64,000 nt of DNA from Burkholderia sp. Ax-1719 (GTDB lineage: Bacteria > Pseudomonadota > Gammaproteobacteria > Burkholderiales > Burkholderiaceae). Positions 43,152 through 52,383 of the stretch are shown piece after piece. The notes below the pieces were generated by a model that was not told where the DNA came from, did no database searches, and saw only the letters and a list, made by a program, of their open reading frames with translations. Position numbers and translations under genes: made by a program. Numbering within the stretch: the first letter of the stretch is position 1; each line of letters starts with the position of its first letter. Location of the stretch: contig NZ_VWWJ01000012.1 of assembly GCF_011753055.1 (NCBI RefSeq), forward strand, positions 62,001-126,000. Direction: 5' to 3'.

Positions 43152-43838
43152 TCACTCCCCCACCAGAAACGCGCGATAAATGGGCCGTTTGAGCGTTGGC
43201 GCGCTGATGCTCACCTGCAATCCCGTCACCGCGCGCGGCAGCGGCATGGCGGCGAGTTGCGGGATCGTCAGGTTGTTGTCGTTGGTGGAAATGGCGCTGC
43301 GCACGTCGCCCATCTGCGTCGTCCAGCCGGTCTGCGGCACATACATGCGCACCTGGATCGCCCCCACGCCGTTCATCAGCGGCACCGCGCTCCATGACGC
43401 GTCTTCGCCTCGGCGCAGGATGCGGCGAAGCTGGCTGAAATTGCCGATCGGCGGCGAAGCGTAGCGGATCACGCGGCCATCGGCCACGTGATAGCGCACG
43501 ACTTCGAGACGCGGTGCCTGCCCTGTTACGACCGGCCAGGTGCGTACGATCTGCAGTCCGGAAGAATCGGCGGAAATTGCGCTGCCGCCGGTTTCGTCAT
43601 CGGACACAGCGAGCCGCGAATCGATACGCATCTGGTCGAACAGTTCTGCGAACACGCGCTCATCGGCCATCGAACGCGAGATCGAATCACGACCGCGCGC
43701 GATGGCGTCGAGACCGCGCCACGACAGCACGGCCACCACTGCGAGGATCGCCACCGCCACCAGCAGTTCCAGCAACGTGAACCCGCTCGAACGTGCATAT
43801 GCACGACTCAGGCGTCTATAACGAACGGTTGATTTCAT
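43152..43838 (-). CDS. gspJ: Type II secretion minor pseudopilin GspJ
   Basis: The 228 aa protein has a prepilin leader with cleavage at Gly19/Phe20 (SSGFTLLELLVAVAIL), Glu24 at position +5, and a globular domain with LAVSDDETGGS and PLMNGVGAIQVRMYVP typical of GspJ. It overlaps gspI by 23 nt and is followed at once by gspK. It forms the pseudopilus tip complex. Confidence 0.92.
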   Translation of the reverse strand: MKSTVRYRRLSRAYARSSGFTLLELLVAVAILAVVAVLSWRGLDAIARGRDSISRSMADERVFAELFDQMRIDSRLAVSDDETGGSAISADSSGLQIVRTWPVVTGQAPRLEVVRYHVADGRVIRYASPPIGNFSQLRRILRRGEDASWSAVPLMNGVGAIQVRMYVPQTGWTTQMGDVRSAISTNDNNLTIPQLAAMPLPRAVTGLQVSISAPTLKRPIYRAFLVGE

Positions 43839-44211
43839 CGTCGAACATCGTCATGAGTTGCGCCAGATTGCCCTTGCGCCCAGGCGCCGTGACCGAAATC
43901 TCCACGCGCCTGAACAAGGGATTGGGCGTCGAACTCACGCTTTCTGTGCATACCAAAGCGAGATTGCCTTCGGAACAATCGAACTGTGTCACGCCGAGCG
44001 CGGGCCACGCGTGAGTCAGACGCAGTTGCGCCAGCACGTTGTCCGCGCTCCAGCCCGCCAGCAGGCGCTGGTGCAAATCGGCTTCGCTCGTCGCGAGATT
44101 GCCCACCGCCCGCATCGACGCCGCCAGCGCGACCGCAATGATCGCCAGCGCAACCAGCACCTCGATCATGGTGAAGCCCCGCGCGCTGGCCTTACTGCTG
44201 GTAGCCGTCAT
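43816..44211 (-). CDS. gspI: Type II secretion minor pseudopilin GspI
   Basis: The 131 aa protein has a prepilin leader cut at Gly12/Phe13 (RGFTMIEVLVALAIIAVAL), Glu17 at +5, and a short globular domain of the GspI type (DNVLAQLRL, FRRVEISVTAPG). It overlaps the preceding peroxidase gene by 20 nt and gspJ by 23 nt, so the whole set is coupled. It nucleates the tip of the pseudopilus. Confidence 0.9.
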   Translation of the reverse strand: MTATSSKASARGFTMIEVLVALAIIAVALAASMRAVGNLATSEADLHQRLLAGWSADNVLAQLRLTHAWPALGVTQFDCSEGNLALVCTESVSSTPNPLFRRVEISVTAPGRKGNLAQLMTMFDDEINRSL

Positions 44212-45625
44212 TCAGGGTCTTCAGGAACGCGATGATGTCGTCGATATCCTGCTCCGACATCGAAGGCTTATCGCCGAACTTGCGGTCGAACGGCGCATCC
44301 GCCACATCGATATTGGCCGCGTATTTTGCGGGCAGATCGTTGTACTTTTGCGGCTTGCCAGAGGCATCGTGCGGATAGATCCTGTCCGGTGCGATATCGC
44401 GCAGGTTGTAGAAGTCCATCACATGCTTGAGGTCGTGATAGACGCCGTTGTGGAAAAACACCTGGCGGTTCGCGACGTTGCGCAGCGTCGGCGTGAGGAA
44501 CATGCCGCAATATTGCGTCTGACTCGCCAGATCCTGGCGGTACGGACCGCAAAGACCCATATCGAAGAATTTCGGGTCTTTGTTCTGCACCAGTTCCGTA
44601 TTGCGCGGCACACCCAACGCTTCGTACTGCGTATCGGTAAAGAGCGGCGGCAAGCCGTCGCGGCCCGGCTGGCTCAAGTGGCAGCCCGCGCAGTTCGCCT
44701 TGTCCTGGTTGTTGAAAAGACGCAGGCCGCGCAATTCCGCCTGACTCAGACGCGCCTTGCCTTCAAGCCAGTCATCGTACTTGCTGTTGAACGCATGAAA
44801 CGACGCGTCTTCGATCTGATAACGGCTGACTGCGGACATCGCCTCGTCCACCAGCATCGCCGACCCCGACTTCACGGCTGGCCCGAACAGTTTGCGCAGC
44901 TTGTCCAGATAGCCGCCACGCTCTAGCTTTTGCGCGACTTCGGCTTCGCTCGTGTTGGCCATTTCCACCGGATTGAATAGCGGCCCCATCGCTTGCGCCT
45001 GCAAGGTATCAGCACGGCCATCCCAGAACAGGCCGCCTTGCGGCACCATCGCGGGCGCTGCGGGCGCCACGCCCGCATTCTTCTGCGCGCGCGTCACGCC
45101 TTGCGCCTGTTGTGCGGTATCGGTAAGGCTCGGCGGCGCGACGTCCATATCGGGCGCGTCGGGGCCGATGCTGAAATTGGCCTGACGATACAGATAGGCG
45201 AGCGAGGGCGGAGGACGGTAGCCCTGCTGCGTCATGTGCACGCCGCCCAACTGCACCGACAGGGCGTTCGGCGGGCCATACGAATGCTGCGGGCTATGGC
45301 ACGACGCGCACGACTGCGTGCCCGAAGCGGACAGCGATTGATCGTAGAAAATCTGCTTGCCGATCTGCGCCAGCAAACTGAGCTGCGCATTCTGCGGCTT
45401 CATCAAATGAACCGGATGCGGGTTGACGCCGAACTGATCTTCGAGCATCTCGCCGATGGCTTGCGGCATCCGCTCCGGATGGGTAAAGGCATAGGCGCCG
45501 CAGGCGGCGAGCATCAGCAGACCGGCAAGCGCACCCCAGAGCGCGAAGCGATACCGCGCCCGCCCGGTGGAAGGCATGCCGTCCGTGTTCGTGGACGACG
45601 CAACAGCATTCAAACGAGAGTTCAT
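44192..45625 (-). CDS. Di-haem cytochrome c peroxidase / MauG-like protein
   Basis: The 477 aa protein has an N-terminal membrane segment (about residues 28-48) that anchors it facing the periplasm. Two CxxCH haem sites follow: CASCH near residue 106 and CAGCH near residue 315. The C-terminal region (RNVANRQVFFHNGVYHDLKHVMDFY) is typical of the BCCP/MauG family, which reduces peroxide or modifies proteins oxidatively. It lies between the phosphoesterase gene and gspI and overlaps gspI, an unusual partner for a secretion operon. Confidence 0.9.
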   Translation of the reverse strand: MNSRLNAVASSTNTDGMPSTGRARYRFALWGALAGLLMLAACGAYAFTHPERMPQAIGEMLEDQFGVNPHPVHLMKPQNAQLSLLAQIGKQIFYDQSLSASGTQSCASCHSPQHSYGPPNALSVQLGGVHMTQQGYRPPPSLAYLYRQANFSIGPDAPDMDVAPPSLTDTAQQAQGVTRAQKNAGVAPAAPAMVPQGGLFWDGRADTLQAQAMGPLFNPVEMANTSEAEVAQKLERGGYLDKLRKLFGPAVKSGSAMLVDEAMSAVSRYQIEDASFHAFNSKYDDWLEGKARLSQAELRGLRLFNNQDKANCAGCHLSQPGRDGLPPLFTDTQYEALGVPRNTELVQNKDPKFFDMGLCGPYRQDLASQTQYCGMFLTPTLRNVANRQVFFHNGVYHDLKHVMDFYNLRDIAPDRIYPHDASGKPQKYNDLPAKYAANIDVADAPFDRKFGDKPSMSEQDIDDIIAFLKTLNDGYQQ

Positions 45626-45667
45626 GGTGACGACAGCAAGAAATTAATGCGGAACCCAACGACAAAT

Positions 45668-45692
45668 CGAGCCAGCGCGTAACGCTGGCTCG
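45668..45692 (-). terminator. Hairpin between the phosphoesterase and peroxidase genes
   Basis: CGAGCCAGCG and CGCTGGCTCG form a perfect 10-bp stem with a 5-nt loop. On the minus strand ATTTGTCGTT follows. It may be a partial terminator that lowers expression of the peroxidase and gsp genes relative to the phosphoesterase. Confidence 0.6.
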
Positions 45693-45759
45693 TCGGCAAG
45701 ACTACGGATCGGATCAGTCCTCGCCCGCGCGCATTGCGCAGGCGAGAGTCGCTATGTCG

Positions 45760-47487
45760 CTAGTTGGTGACCGATATGCTGGGCGCCGATGACAGCTTGG
45801 TCCCAAGGCTCGAATCCAGGTACAGCACGGAGTTATTGCCGCTGCCGCTGAAATTGAACATGTTCAGGATGCTGCCCGCCGACGCATCGAACGAACCACT
45901 GCCGATACGCGTGCCGCCCAGCCAGTTGTCCTCGATAAAGCGCGTGATCGAGGCTTGCGTAATGGCGGTGCTGTCCACGTAATTGCTCTTCGCCCACGGC
46001 GAAATCACGATGAACGGCGTGCGCGTACCCGGGCCGCAACGACCGTTGACAGGCGAACCCGTCACGCCGACCGGCGCCGTGCCCGTGCCGCAGGTGCTCG
46101 TGCCATTGAGGTAATCGTTGGTCGAGTACGACGCGCTCGTCGGCGTGATGTACTGGTGGTCGTACCAGCCGTCCGAATCGTCATAGGCAATGATGACCGC
46201 CGTGTTCTTCCAGTCAGGCTGTTCTTCCAGGAAGTTCACCACGTTGGTGACGAACGACTGCTCGTCGAGCGGGTCCGAATTGCCCGGGTGAGCATCCTGT
46301 ACCGCAGGCGCCTTCAGGAAGCTCACGGACGGGAAATTGCCCGCCTTCACCGCCGTATAGAAGTCGTTGACGTCGTACTGGTGATGGACCGGCGTCGACG
46401 TGCTGTCCTTCGGCTCCGTATAGCCGATGTAAGCCGTCGAGGTCGGGCGCGTATGCGCCGGGTTCGACGTCGTCGTGTAGTACTGAAACCACGCATGGTG
46501 CGGCACGTAGTCAACCACGCTCGAATTCAGCACCGACGAATACGTGCTGCGGGTGCAGCCCGTCGTGCCGTTGGCGTTGGTCGTCGACAGGTTGAAGCCG
46601 CCCATGAAGCCGCCCCACGTGATGCCCGCCGAATTCAGCAGATCACCGATATTCTTGTTCGACGAGCTCATGGCTGCCGTGACGGTGCTGGTGCTGTCGT
46701 TCGAGATCGTGCACGCGTCGTTGGTGGGATCCAGGTCGCCGATCAGCGAGAAGCCGTCCGCACCGTCCGCAATCGCCTGGGTGCTCAGCGAAGTGCCCGA
46801 GGAAATCGTGGTGCTATTGGTGCTGGTGCCGGTCGTGAGCGTCACGCCGTTGGTCTGGCCGGAGATCACTTCGAGCGCGCCCGGCGTGGACGGGCCGAAC
46901 GTGCCCGTGTAGGCGTTGTCGTTCATGGCGAAGTGCTGCGCGTAATTCCACATCGCCGTGACGGTATTGCCGTCGAAATAGCCCATCACCATGCCCTTCG
47001 TGTCGAACACGCCGGAACCGGTAGTGGTGGCCTTGCCCGTGTAATAGGCGAATTCGTCCATCGCGCCATTGTCTTCAGCCTCTTGCTCCGGGCTGTAGTT
47101 ATGGTTCTGCGAAGCCGTATTGGCCTGCGCGCGGTCGATCCGGAACGGTTCGAGATAAGCGGCCGTGATACCCGAAATCGACAGGTTGGTGGCGTTGGTG
47201 GAATTCGGGTTGGCGGTGAGCAGCGCGGTCGTCAAGCCGTTGACGGTCGGCGTGTCCGAAGCTGCCGTGAATGCGGGCTCGCCGGACGGATTGTCCGCAT
47301 TCGGATAGGTCCCGAAGTAATGATCGAACGACTCGTTTTCGCCGTAAATCACCACAAGGTGTTTGATCGGCGTGGCAGTGGTGAGCGCATCCTGCGCGCT
47401 GACCGTGCTAGTCGTGTTGCTGCCGCATGCGGCTAGCCAGTTTGCAGTGGCAGCCAGTGCTATGGCTGTCCAGACGGTACGACGCAT
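45760..47487 (-). CDS. Lipoprotein phosphoesterase (acid phosphatase / phospholipase C superfamily)
   Basis: The 575 aa protein has a lipoprotein signal with lipobox LAAC (Cys21), a Ser/Thr-rich linker, and a phosphoesterase domain of the AcpA / phospholipase C type, recognised by VVIYGENESFDHYFGTYPN, a metal site region MNDNAYTGTFGPSTPGALEVISGQT, and IIAYDDSDGWYDHQY. It probably hydrolyses phosphoesters in the envelope or outside the cell. The ATG at 47487 has AAGGGGA upstream. As the first gene of a unit that ends in gspI, gspJ and gspK, it may itself be a secretion substrate. I saw no clear Pho box. Confidence 0.9.
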   Translation of the reverse strand: MRRTVWTAIALAATANWLAACGSNTTSTVSAQDALTTATPIKHLVVIYGENESFDHYFGTYPNADNPSGEPAFTAASDTPTVNGLTTALLTANPNSTNATNLSISGITAAYLEPFRIDRAQANTASQNHNYSPEQEAEDNGAMDEFAYYTGKATTTGSGVFDTKGMVMGYFDGNTVTAMWNYAQHFAMNDNAYTGTFGPSTPGALEVISGQTNGVTLTTGTSTNSTTISSGTSLSTQAIADGADGFSLIGDLDPTNDACTISNDSTSTVTAAMSSSNKNIGDLLNSAGITWGGFMGGFNLSTTNANGTTGCTRSTYSSVLNSSVVDYVPHHAWFQYYTTTSNPAHTRPTSTAYIGYTEPKDSTSTPVHHQYDVNDFYTAVKAGNFPSVSFLKAPAVQDAHPGNSDPLDEQSFVTNVVNFLEEQPDWKNTAVIIAYDDSDGWYDHQYITPTSASYSTNDYLNGTSTCGTGTAPVGVTGSPVNGRCGPGTRTPFIVISPWAKSNYVDSTAITQASITRFIEDNWLGGTRIGSGSFDASAGSILNMFNFSGSGNNSVLYLDSSLGTKLSSAPSISVTN

Positions 47488-47788
47488 CACAATCCCCTTC
47501 TTTTGACGTAGATGTTTTTGTGTTGCCATTGCTTTGCTTTTCTCCGGCGACGGAATCATGCAATTGCAATGTGACGTCGTAACGTTGGACGCATTTCAGC
47601 ACCTTTCCTCCTTTATTTCCAAATCTTGCAACACTGGATTTTATTATTCGCATAACGAAACAATAATTGGAAACTCACAAATCCATCTATTTGCGCAATA
47701 CTTCCCGGACCACTTATATCAAGCGTCAGCACCACCATTGCACCGATGACGCAACGACCGAACCGGCCGGAAGCCGATGGAGAGAAAC

Positions 47789-48043
47789 GTGAAATTCAGG
47801 GCTTTTATCGCGCTCGTTCTGCTGGGATGCGCCTCAGCGGGCGCGCTCGCACAGCAGTACGACGGCGGTCCCGATACCGCCTCGGGCAAGCCGCCGCGCC
47901 CGCCTTGCGGCGGTCCGCCGCCGGGGCCGCCGCCTTCTCATTCGCAATCTGGAGATCATGCGCCGCCGCCCATGAATGGGTCGGCGCCGCCGCAACATCC
48001 GGACGGCCCGCCGCCCGATGGTCCGCCGCCGGATTGTCATTGA
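47789..48043 (+). CDS. Small secreted proline-rich protein
   Basis: A GTG at 47789 with GGAGAG just upstream opens an 84 aa protein; an in-frame ATG at 47777 is also possible. It has a signal peptide ending at GALA and a mature part dominated by Pro and Gly (PPGPPP, DGPPPDGPPPDCH) with two Cys. It should be exported and unfolded. It lies in the divergent region between the phosphoesterase and gspD. The function is unknown. Confidence 0.65.
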   Translation: MKFRAFIALVLLGCASAGALAQQYDGGPDTASGKPPRPPCGGPPPGPPPSHSQSGDHAPPPMNGSAPPQHPDGPPPDGPPPDCH

Positions 48044-48399
48044 TAAACAGCCTCAAGCCATGACCTCAAGCGCTACGGTCGGCGAGCGCATGATGCCGAC
48101 CGTGCGCAATGCGACTTTTACCCGCGCACATTTCATTACCATTCCTATCACGCTTGATCCGCTATCGCGATGATTGATAAAGAAAAGCCAATCCAGCTTT
48201 GCAAGAATTGTTAATCAAAGGCTTTGTGATCGTCACTTTTACGTCTTGTTGAAAAAATAGACTGCGACGCTTTAGCGAAATCAGCGCATTCAGTCGATCG
48301 ATCCGGCATGTCCCTCTAACGCTCAAGCATAGCGATTTCTCCCACTGCCGATCTTCCTGGCAGCGACGCCCGAGCGCCTCCATCGCCTATCGGCGAGAT
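48044..48399. other. Intergenic region upstream of gspD
   Basis: This 356-bp region has a short symmetrical GTGATCGTCAC (about 48226-48236), similar to a CRP-like half-site pair with too short a spacer. It is AT-richer near 48170-48265. I see no gene or riboswitch. Confidence 0.45.
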
Positions 48400-50550
48400 A
48401 TGTCGTCCCGCACAGTCAACGCAACAATGAATCAATCTCAACGTGGAACGTCGGTTCCGGTTCCGCTCCCGCGCTTGACCAGAAAGAGCGCATTTCTGCT
48501 GGTTGGCGCGCTGCTTGCCTCCTATGCACACATCGCCGCGGCTTCCGTGGTCATGAACTTCGCGCACGCGGACATCAGCGCCGTGGCCCATGCGATCGGC
48601 GAAGCAACGGGCAAAACCATCATCGTGGACCCACGTGTGAAAGGCCAGATCGATCTGGTTTCCGCCGAGCCTGTGCCCGAAGATGAAGCGCTCAAGACCT
48701 TGCAATCGGCCTTGCGCATGCGCGGGTTTTCGCTGCTTCAGGATCACGGCATTCTCAAGGTGGTGCCGGAAGTGGATGCGAAGAATCAGGGTGTGCCCAC
48801 CTACGTGGGCAATCAACCCGTCGCAAAGGGCGATCAGATCATCACGCAGGTGTTTCAGCTTCACCGCGAATCGGCCGCCGCCCTTCAACCGGTCTTGCGC
48901 CAGCTTATTTCGCCCAATAACACGGTGACGGCAAACGCCAGCAATAACACGCTGGTGGTGACCGACTACGCCGATAACGTACAGAGAATCGCAGCGGTTA
49001 TCGCCGGGATGGAAGCCGCCTCCGCGCCGCATATCGCAGTGGTGCAGCTCAATTTCGCGGATGCAACCGACGTCGCCCAGCAGGCCGCGAAAGTGCTGGA
49101 TCTGAACAGCATCGGCAACAGCGACCCGACGCAGAAAGTGGTCGCCACTGCGGACACGCGCAGCAACGCCATCATTCTGCGTTCGAGTAGCGCAGCGCGA
49201 CTGGACGAAGCGCAATCGCTCATCATCAAGCTCGATACGCCCACTCGCGCGCCGGGCAATATCCATATCGTCACCTTGCGCAATGCGGACGCCACCGAAC
49301 TCGCCAAAACATTGCGCGGGATTCTGGGGCAATCGAGCGGCAACAACGATTCACTCGCGAGCGCCGTTCTGGGCGCCAGTTCGCAAAGCTCGTCCGGGTT
49401 GCCCAACAGCAATGGTTCGCTGCCACCCTTGCCGAGCGGTTCGGATAGTTCGTCGACCAAGAGCACTACATCGTCCGGCTCCAGTGCTTCTACCAGCAGC
49501 GGTTCGGGACAGGCGCAGGGCGGCGGCGATCAGGACGACAAGGGATCGGGTGAGATCGTCGCCGACACCTCGACGAATTCACTGATCATCACCGCACCGG
49601 AACCGGTATTCCGCAATCTCAGCACCGTGATTGCGCGACTCGATCAGCGCAAGGTGCAGGTGTATATCGAATCGCTGATCATGGAGGTCAACTCCGAAAA
49701 GGACGGCGAATTCGGCATCGAATGGATGACGACATCGGGTCTCGAATCGCTTGCGGAAACCACCACGGACGTTGGCGTGGTCGCCGGATTCGGGAATATT
49801 CTCGGCACCAAGGGACTGTTCCGGGCGCTGCAGACGAATTCCGATGTGAACGTGCTCTCCACACCCAGCCTCGTCACGCTCGACAATCACGAAGCGCGCA
49901 TTCTTGTGGGCAGCAACGTGCCGATCGAGTCGGGCTCGTATTCCACCAGTTCGTCGAGTTCCACCGCTGCGAACGCCTTCAATACTTATAGTCGCACGGA
50001 CGTAGGCGTGATCCTGAACGTAAAGCCGCAGATCAACGAGGGCGGCACGATCACGATGCAGGTCTATTCGGAAGATTCGAGCGTCGAGAGCGACACCTCG
50101 ACCCAGTCCGGCGGCTTCACCATCGATAAGCGCTCATTGCAGACCACCATTCTCGCGGACGACGGACAGATCATCGCGCTAGGCGGCCTGATCAGCGACA
50201 GCTATACGAACGGCAATACGCGCACGCCCTGGATTTCGAAGATTCCGGTGATTGGCGCCTTGTTCAGGCACGAAACCAAGAGCCGCGAGAAAAAAGATCT
50301 GCTTATTTTCCTGCGGCCGGTTATCGTGAAGGACGGCGCGATGTTGCAGGCGATTGCCGCCGATCGCTACGGCTATATGCAGGCGCGCTCGAAGTCGTAC
50401 AAGTCGGACAACTGGCTGATGAAGGACGATACGGTGCCTGCATTGCCCTCCACCGACGGCAAATCCGGCGAGATCGTCGATTTGACGCACGTGCGGCAAG
50501 CCGCAAAGCAGGAAGCGATCGAGCAGGCTTCACCGCCCGCTGCTCAGTGA
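48400..50550 (+). CDS. gspD: Type II secretion outer-membrane secretin GspD
   Basis: The 716 aa protein has a signal sequence (about residues 28-50), then an N0 domain (MNFAHADISAVAHAIGEATGKTIIVDPRVKG), N1 and N2 domains, an N3 domain with a long Ser/Gly-rich insertion (about residues 320-390), and the C-terminal secretin core (VYIESLIMEV, LSTPSLVTLDNHEARILVG, SLQTTILADDGQIIALGGLI, DLLIFLRPVIV). The core motifs are intact. It forms the outer-membrane pore of type II secretion. Only gspI, gspJ and gspK accompany it in the window. The start at 48400 is preferred over 48427 for a weak upstream GGCGAG. Confidence 0.93.
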   Translation: MSSRTVNATMNQSQRGTSVPVPLPRLTRKSAFLLVGALLASYAHIAAASVVMNFAHADISAVAHAIGEATGKTIIVDPRVKGQIDLVSAEPVPEDEALKTLQSALRMRGFSLLQDHGILKVVPEVDAKNQGVPTYVGNQPVAKGDQIITQVFQLHRESAAALQPVLRQLISPNNTVTANASNNTLVVTDYADNVQRIAAVIAGMEAASAPHIAVVQLNFADATDVAQQAAKVLDLNSIGNSDPTQKVVATADTRSNAIILRSSSAARLDEAQSLIIKLDTPTRAPGNIHIVTLRNADATELAKTLRGILGQSSGNNDSLASAVLGASSQSSSGLPNSNGSLPPLPSGSDSSSTKSTTSSGSSASTSSGSGQAQGGGDQDDKGSGEIVADTSTNSLIITAPEPVFRNLSTVIARLDQRKVQVYIESLIMEVNSEKDGEFGIEWMTTSGLESLAETTTDVGVVAGFGNILGTKGLFRALQTNSDVNVLSTPSLVTLDNHEARILVGSNVPIESGSYSTSSSSSTAANAFNTYSRTDVGVILNVKPQINEGGTITMQVYSEDSSVESDTSTQSGGFTIDKRSLQTTILADDGQIIALGGLISDSYTNGNTRTPWISKIPVIGALFRHETKSREKKDLLIFLRPVIVKDGAMLQAIAADRYGYMQARSKSYKSDNWLMKDDTVPALPSTDGKSGEIVDLTHVRQAAKQEAIEQASPPAAQ

Positions 50551-51227
50551 GCGGCCCGCGCGACCAGCAATAAGGAAGCCGGTTTCGCGCTACGCGGATC
50601 GACCGGCTCGCGCAACGCACGCAACGTCATGCCACTCGCCTGAATTAAGGCGATCCAGCTTTCGAGCGTGCGAAAGTACCACGGCGGCGCGTCGTGAAAC
50701 GCGCCGTCAATACCGGCCCACGTTCCCGCACGCCAGCCATCGGCATAAGCTTGATCGCCGCAAGCCATCAAGGGATGCAGCGTTTGCACGATAAACGTGC
50801 CCTGCGCTTCGAGTAGCGAAGGCACCGTGCGCAGAAGATCGTCCACACATTCGGCGCCTAGCAGCGAGAAATTGCAGACGACGACATCGGCACGCAAGGC
50901 AAGCTTGCCTTGCGCGATGTCTTCATAGGAGAGCAGGCGGGTTTGCGTAAGCCCCGCTGCGCGGGCGGCTTCGATCAAGGCGGGCACGGCGTCCACGCCC
51001 GTTACGTCGATACCGCGCCGCATGAGTTCGCAGCCGAGCCAGCCTTCGCCACAACCGAGATCGATGACCGAGCGAGGTTGGCACGCGAGCACCGCATCGA
51101 GTACGGCGGCGTCGGTTGCCAGCTTGCGGCTGGCGATGCTGCCATTGCGCACCGCGTCGATCCACGGCGCAGCATTGCGATGCCACGCCGCGAGAATTTC
51201 GCGGTCGTTCTGTACCGGGTCGATCAT
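50544..51227 (-). CDS. SAM-dependent class I methyltransferase
   Basis: The 227 aa protein has the SAM-binding motif VIDLGCGEGWLGCELM near residue 58, followed by GVDAVPALIEAA and a motif II region VVCNFSLLG. It is related to UbiE/BioC-type methyltransferases, but the substrate is not evident. The C-terminal stretch ends with DPRSAKPASLLLVARA. Its last bases overlap the end of gspD tail to tail by 7 nt. Confidence 0.88.
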   Translation of the reverse strand: MIDPVQNDREILAAWHRNAAPWIDAVRNGSIASRKLATDAAVLDAVLACQPRSVIDLGCGEGWLGCELMRRGIDVTGVDAVPALIEAARAAGLTQTRLLSYEDIAQGKLALRADVVVCNFSLLGAECVDDLLRTVPSLLEAQGTFIVQTLHPLMACGDQAYADGWRAGTWAGIDGAFHDAPPWYFRTLESWIALIQASGMTLRALREPVDPRSAKPASLLLVARAAH

Positions 51228-51340
51228 GGGCCTCCTCGCATCGGTTGCGATTGCTTCAATTGGCGTCGTTTATCTCGCGCGCCAGTCGATGCGTATTATG
51301 CGCGCGGCGCGGGAGGCCCCGGCACGCCACGCGCCCTCCA

Positions 51341-51496
51341 TTACGAACCGAAGAACGGCACGCAGTAATCCGGCGGTCCGACGCAGTCGCCAGGACCGTT
51401 CGGTTGCGGATGCAGGTTGGCGCAGCCCGACATGGCCGCCGTCGCCACGGCGCATAGCGCCGCGCGCACGATGTAAGTGACAATGCGTGATTTCAT
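51341..51496 (-). CDS. Small lipoprotein
   Basis: The ATG at 51496 opens a 51 aa protein with a signal and lipobox MSGC (Cys25); the mature part is 27 residues and contains two more Cys in DCVGPPDYC. It should be anchored in the envelope. The function is unknown. No strong ribosome binding site is visible. Confidence 0.6.
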   Translation of the reverse strand: MKSRIVTYIVRAALCAVATAAMSGCANLHPQPNGPGDCVGPPDYCVPFFGS

Positions 51497-51595
51497 GGGA
51501 TCGAAACTCGGATGATTGGCCGCGATGCGAATGCCCGTCACGTCGCGCGGCCATGCCGGCATGACGGTTGCGTTCGATGACGCATCGGCGATGCG

Positions 51596-51862
51596 TCAGT
51601 GATGCGCGTAGAGCGTGCTATTAAGCGTTTTGAGTTCGCCGTCGTTCTGCGCCTGCACCAGTTCGTGATAAACCTGAGCACGCGTGATGTGCGCGTTGCC
51701 ATCGTTATTCCAGGCCGGTGCAGGTGCGGATGCGGGCGCGGTAACCGCCGCCGACGCCGGTGCTTCTTCGGCATGCGGATCGCCCGGCATACCGCGCGCA
51801 TGCGCCAGCGTCGACATGGACAGCATCAGGACGACCAGCGCGCCGCTCCAACTCTTCTTCAC
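51596..51862 (-). CDS. Small secreted DUF4148-like protein
   Basis: A GTG at 51862, with AAAGGAG eight bases upstream, opens an 88 aa protein with a signal peptide ending near AHA. The mature part has an Ala/Pro-rich linker and a C-terminal helix (ITRAQVYHELVQAQNDGEL) of the type found in DUF4148 proteins, which are numerous in Burkholderia and of unknown function. A longer in-frame reading to 52051 has no ribosome binding site. Confidence 0.7.
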   Translation of the reverse strand: MKKSWSGALVVLMLSMSTLAHARGMPGDPHAEEAPASAAVTAPASAPAPAWNNDGNAHITRAQVYHELVQAQNDGELKTLNSTLYAHH

Positions 51863-52383
51863 TTCAAACTCCTTTCCAGCCGCGTGGCCGGTGCCGTAAA
51901 TCAATTCATGCGGCAAGGATAGAGGCGCGAACCTACGCGAATATCCGCAGGAAAATGAAGAAATGTTTAAACGCGTGCTCATGCGCGGCGTCCGCTTCGA
52001 TAAACGCCCGATACATGCCAATACACTCAAGTGTCCTGATCGTCTTCGCAACGCTCATGCGGTGTTGCAAGCGATCCGCAGGCCTTTCGATTCGCTTTTA
52101 AGCGCTTTTTCTCAGGCTGGACCTCAATCCCCGGCCGCCCCGTCGCGCCCCGAATAGCCGCAAAAAAACAACACCTTCGCGGGCCAGGCGCTTGCAGCGC
52201 TGTCTAGACGGGAGATACACCGCACTGCGTTTTTTGAAACTCAGTCTTTCAGGTTTTCGAATTCGTCCACCAGGAGCGTTACGCATAATCGCCCCCTGAA
52301 CCCGGCTGGCGTGCCTCCGCCGCCGCGATTCGATTTCATGAAGCGAATGCTCTCTCACGCAACTTTTTAATGAATATCCATCA
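51863..52383. other. Intergenic region upstream of the second porin
   Basis: The 521-bp region probably contains the promoter and long leader of the porin gene. A possible -10 (CATAAT) lies near 52285. No Shine-Dalgarno sequence precedes the porin ATG: the upstream bases are AT-rich. I see no RNA gene. Confidence 0.45.

Noticed and set aside
47488..47776. Pho box ahead of the phosphoesterase
   Set aside because: No pair of CTGTCAT-like 7-mers with 4-bp spacing is present; only a TGCAATTGCA palindrome was seen.
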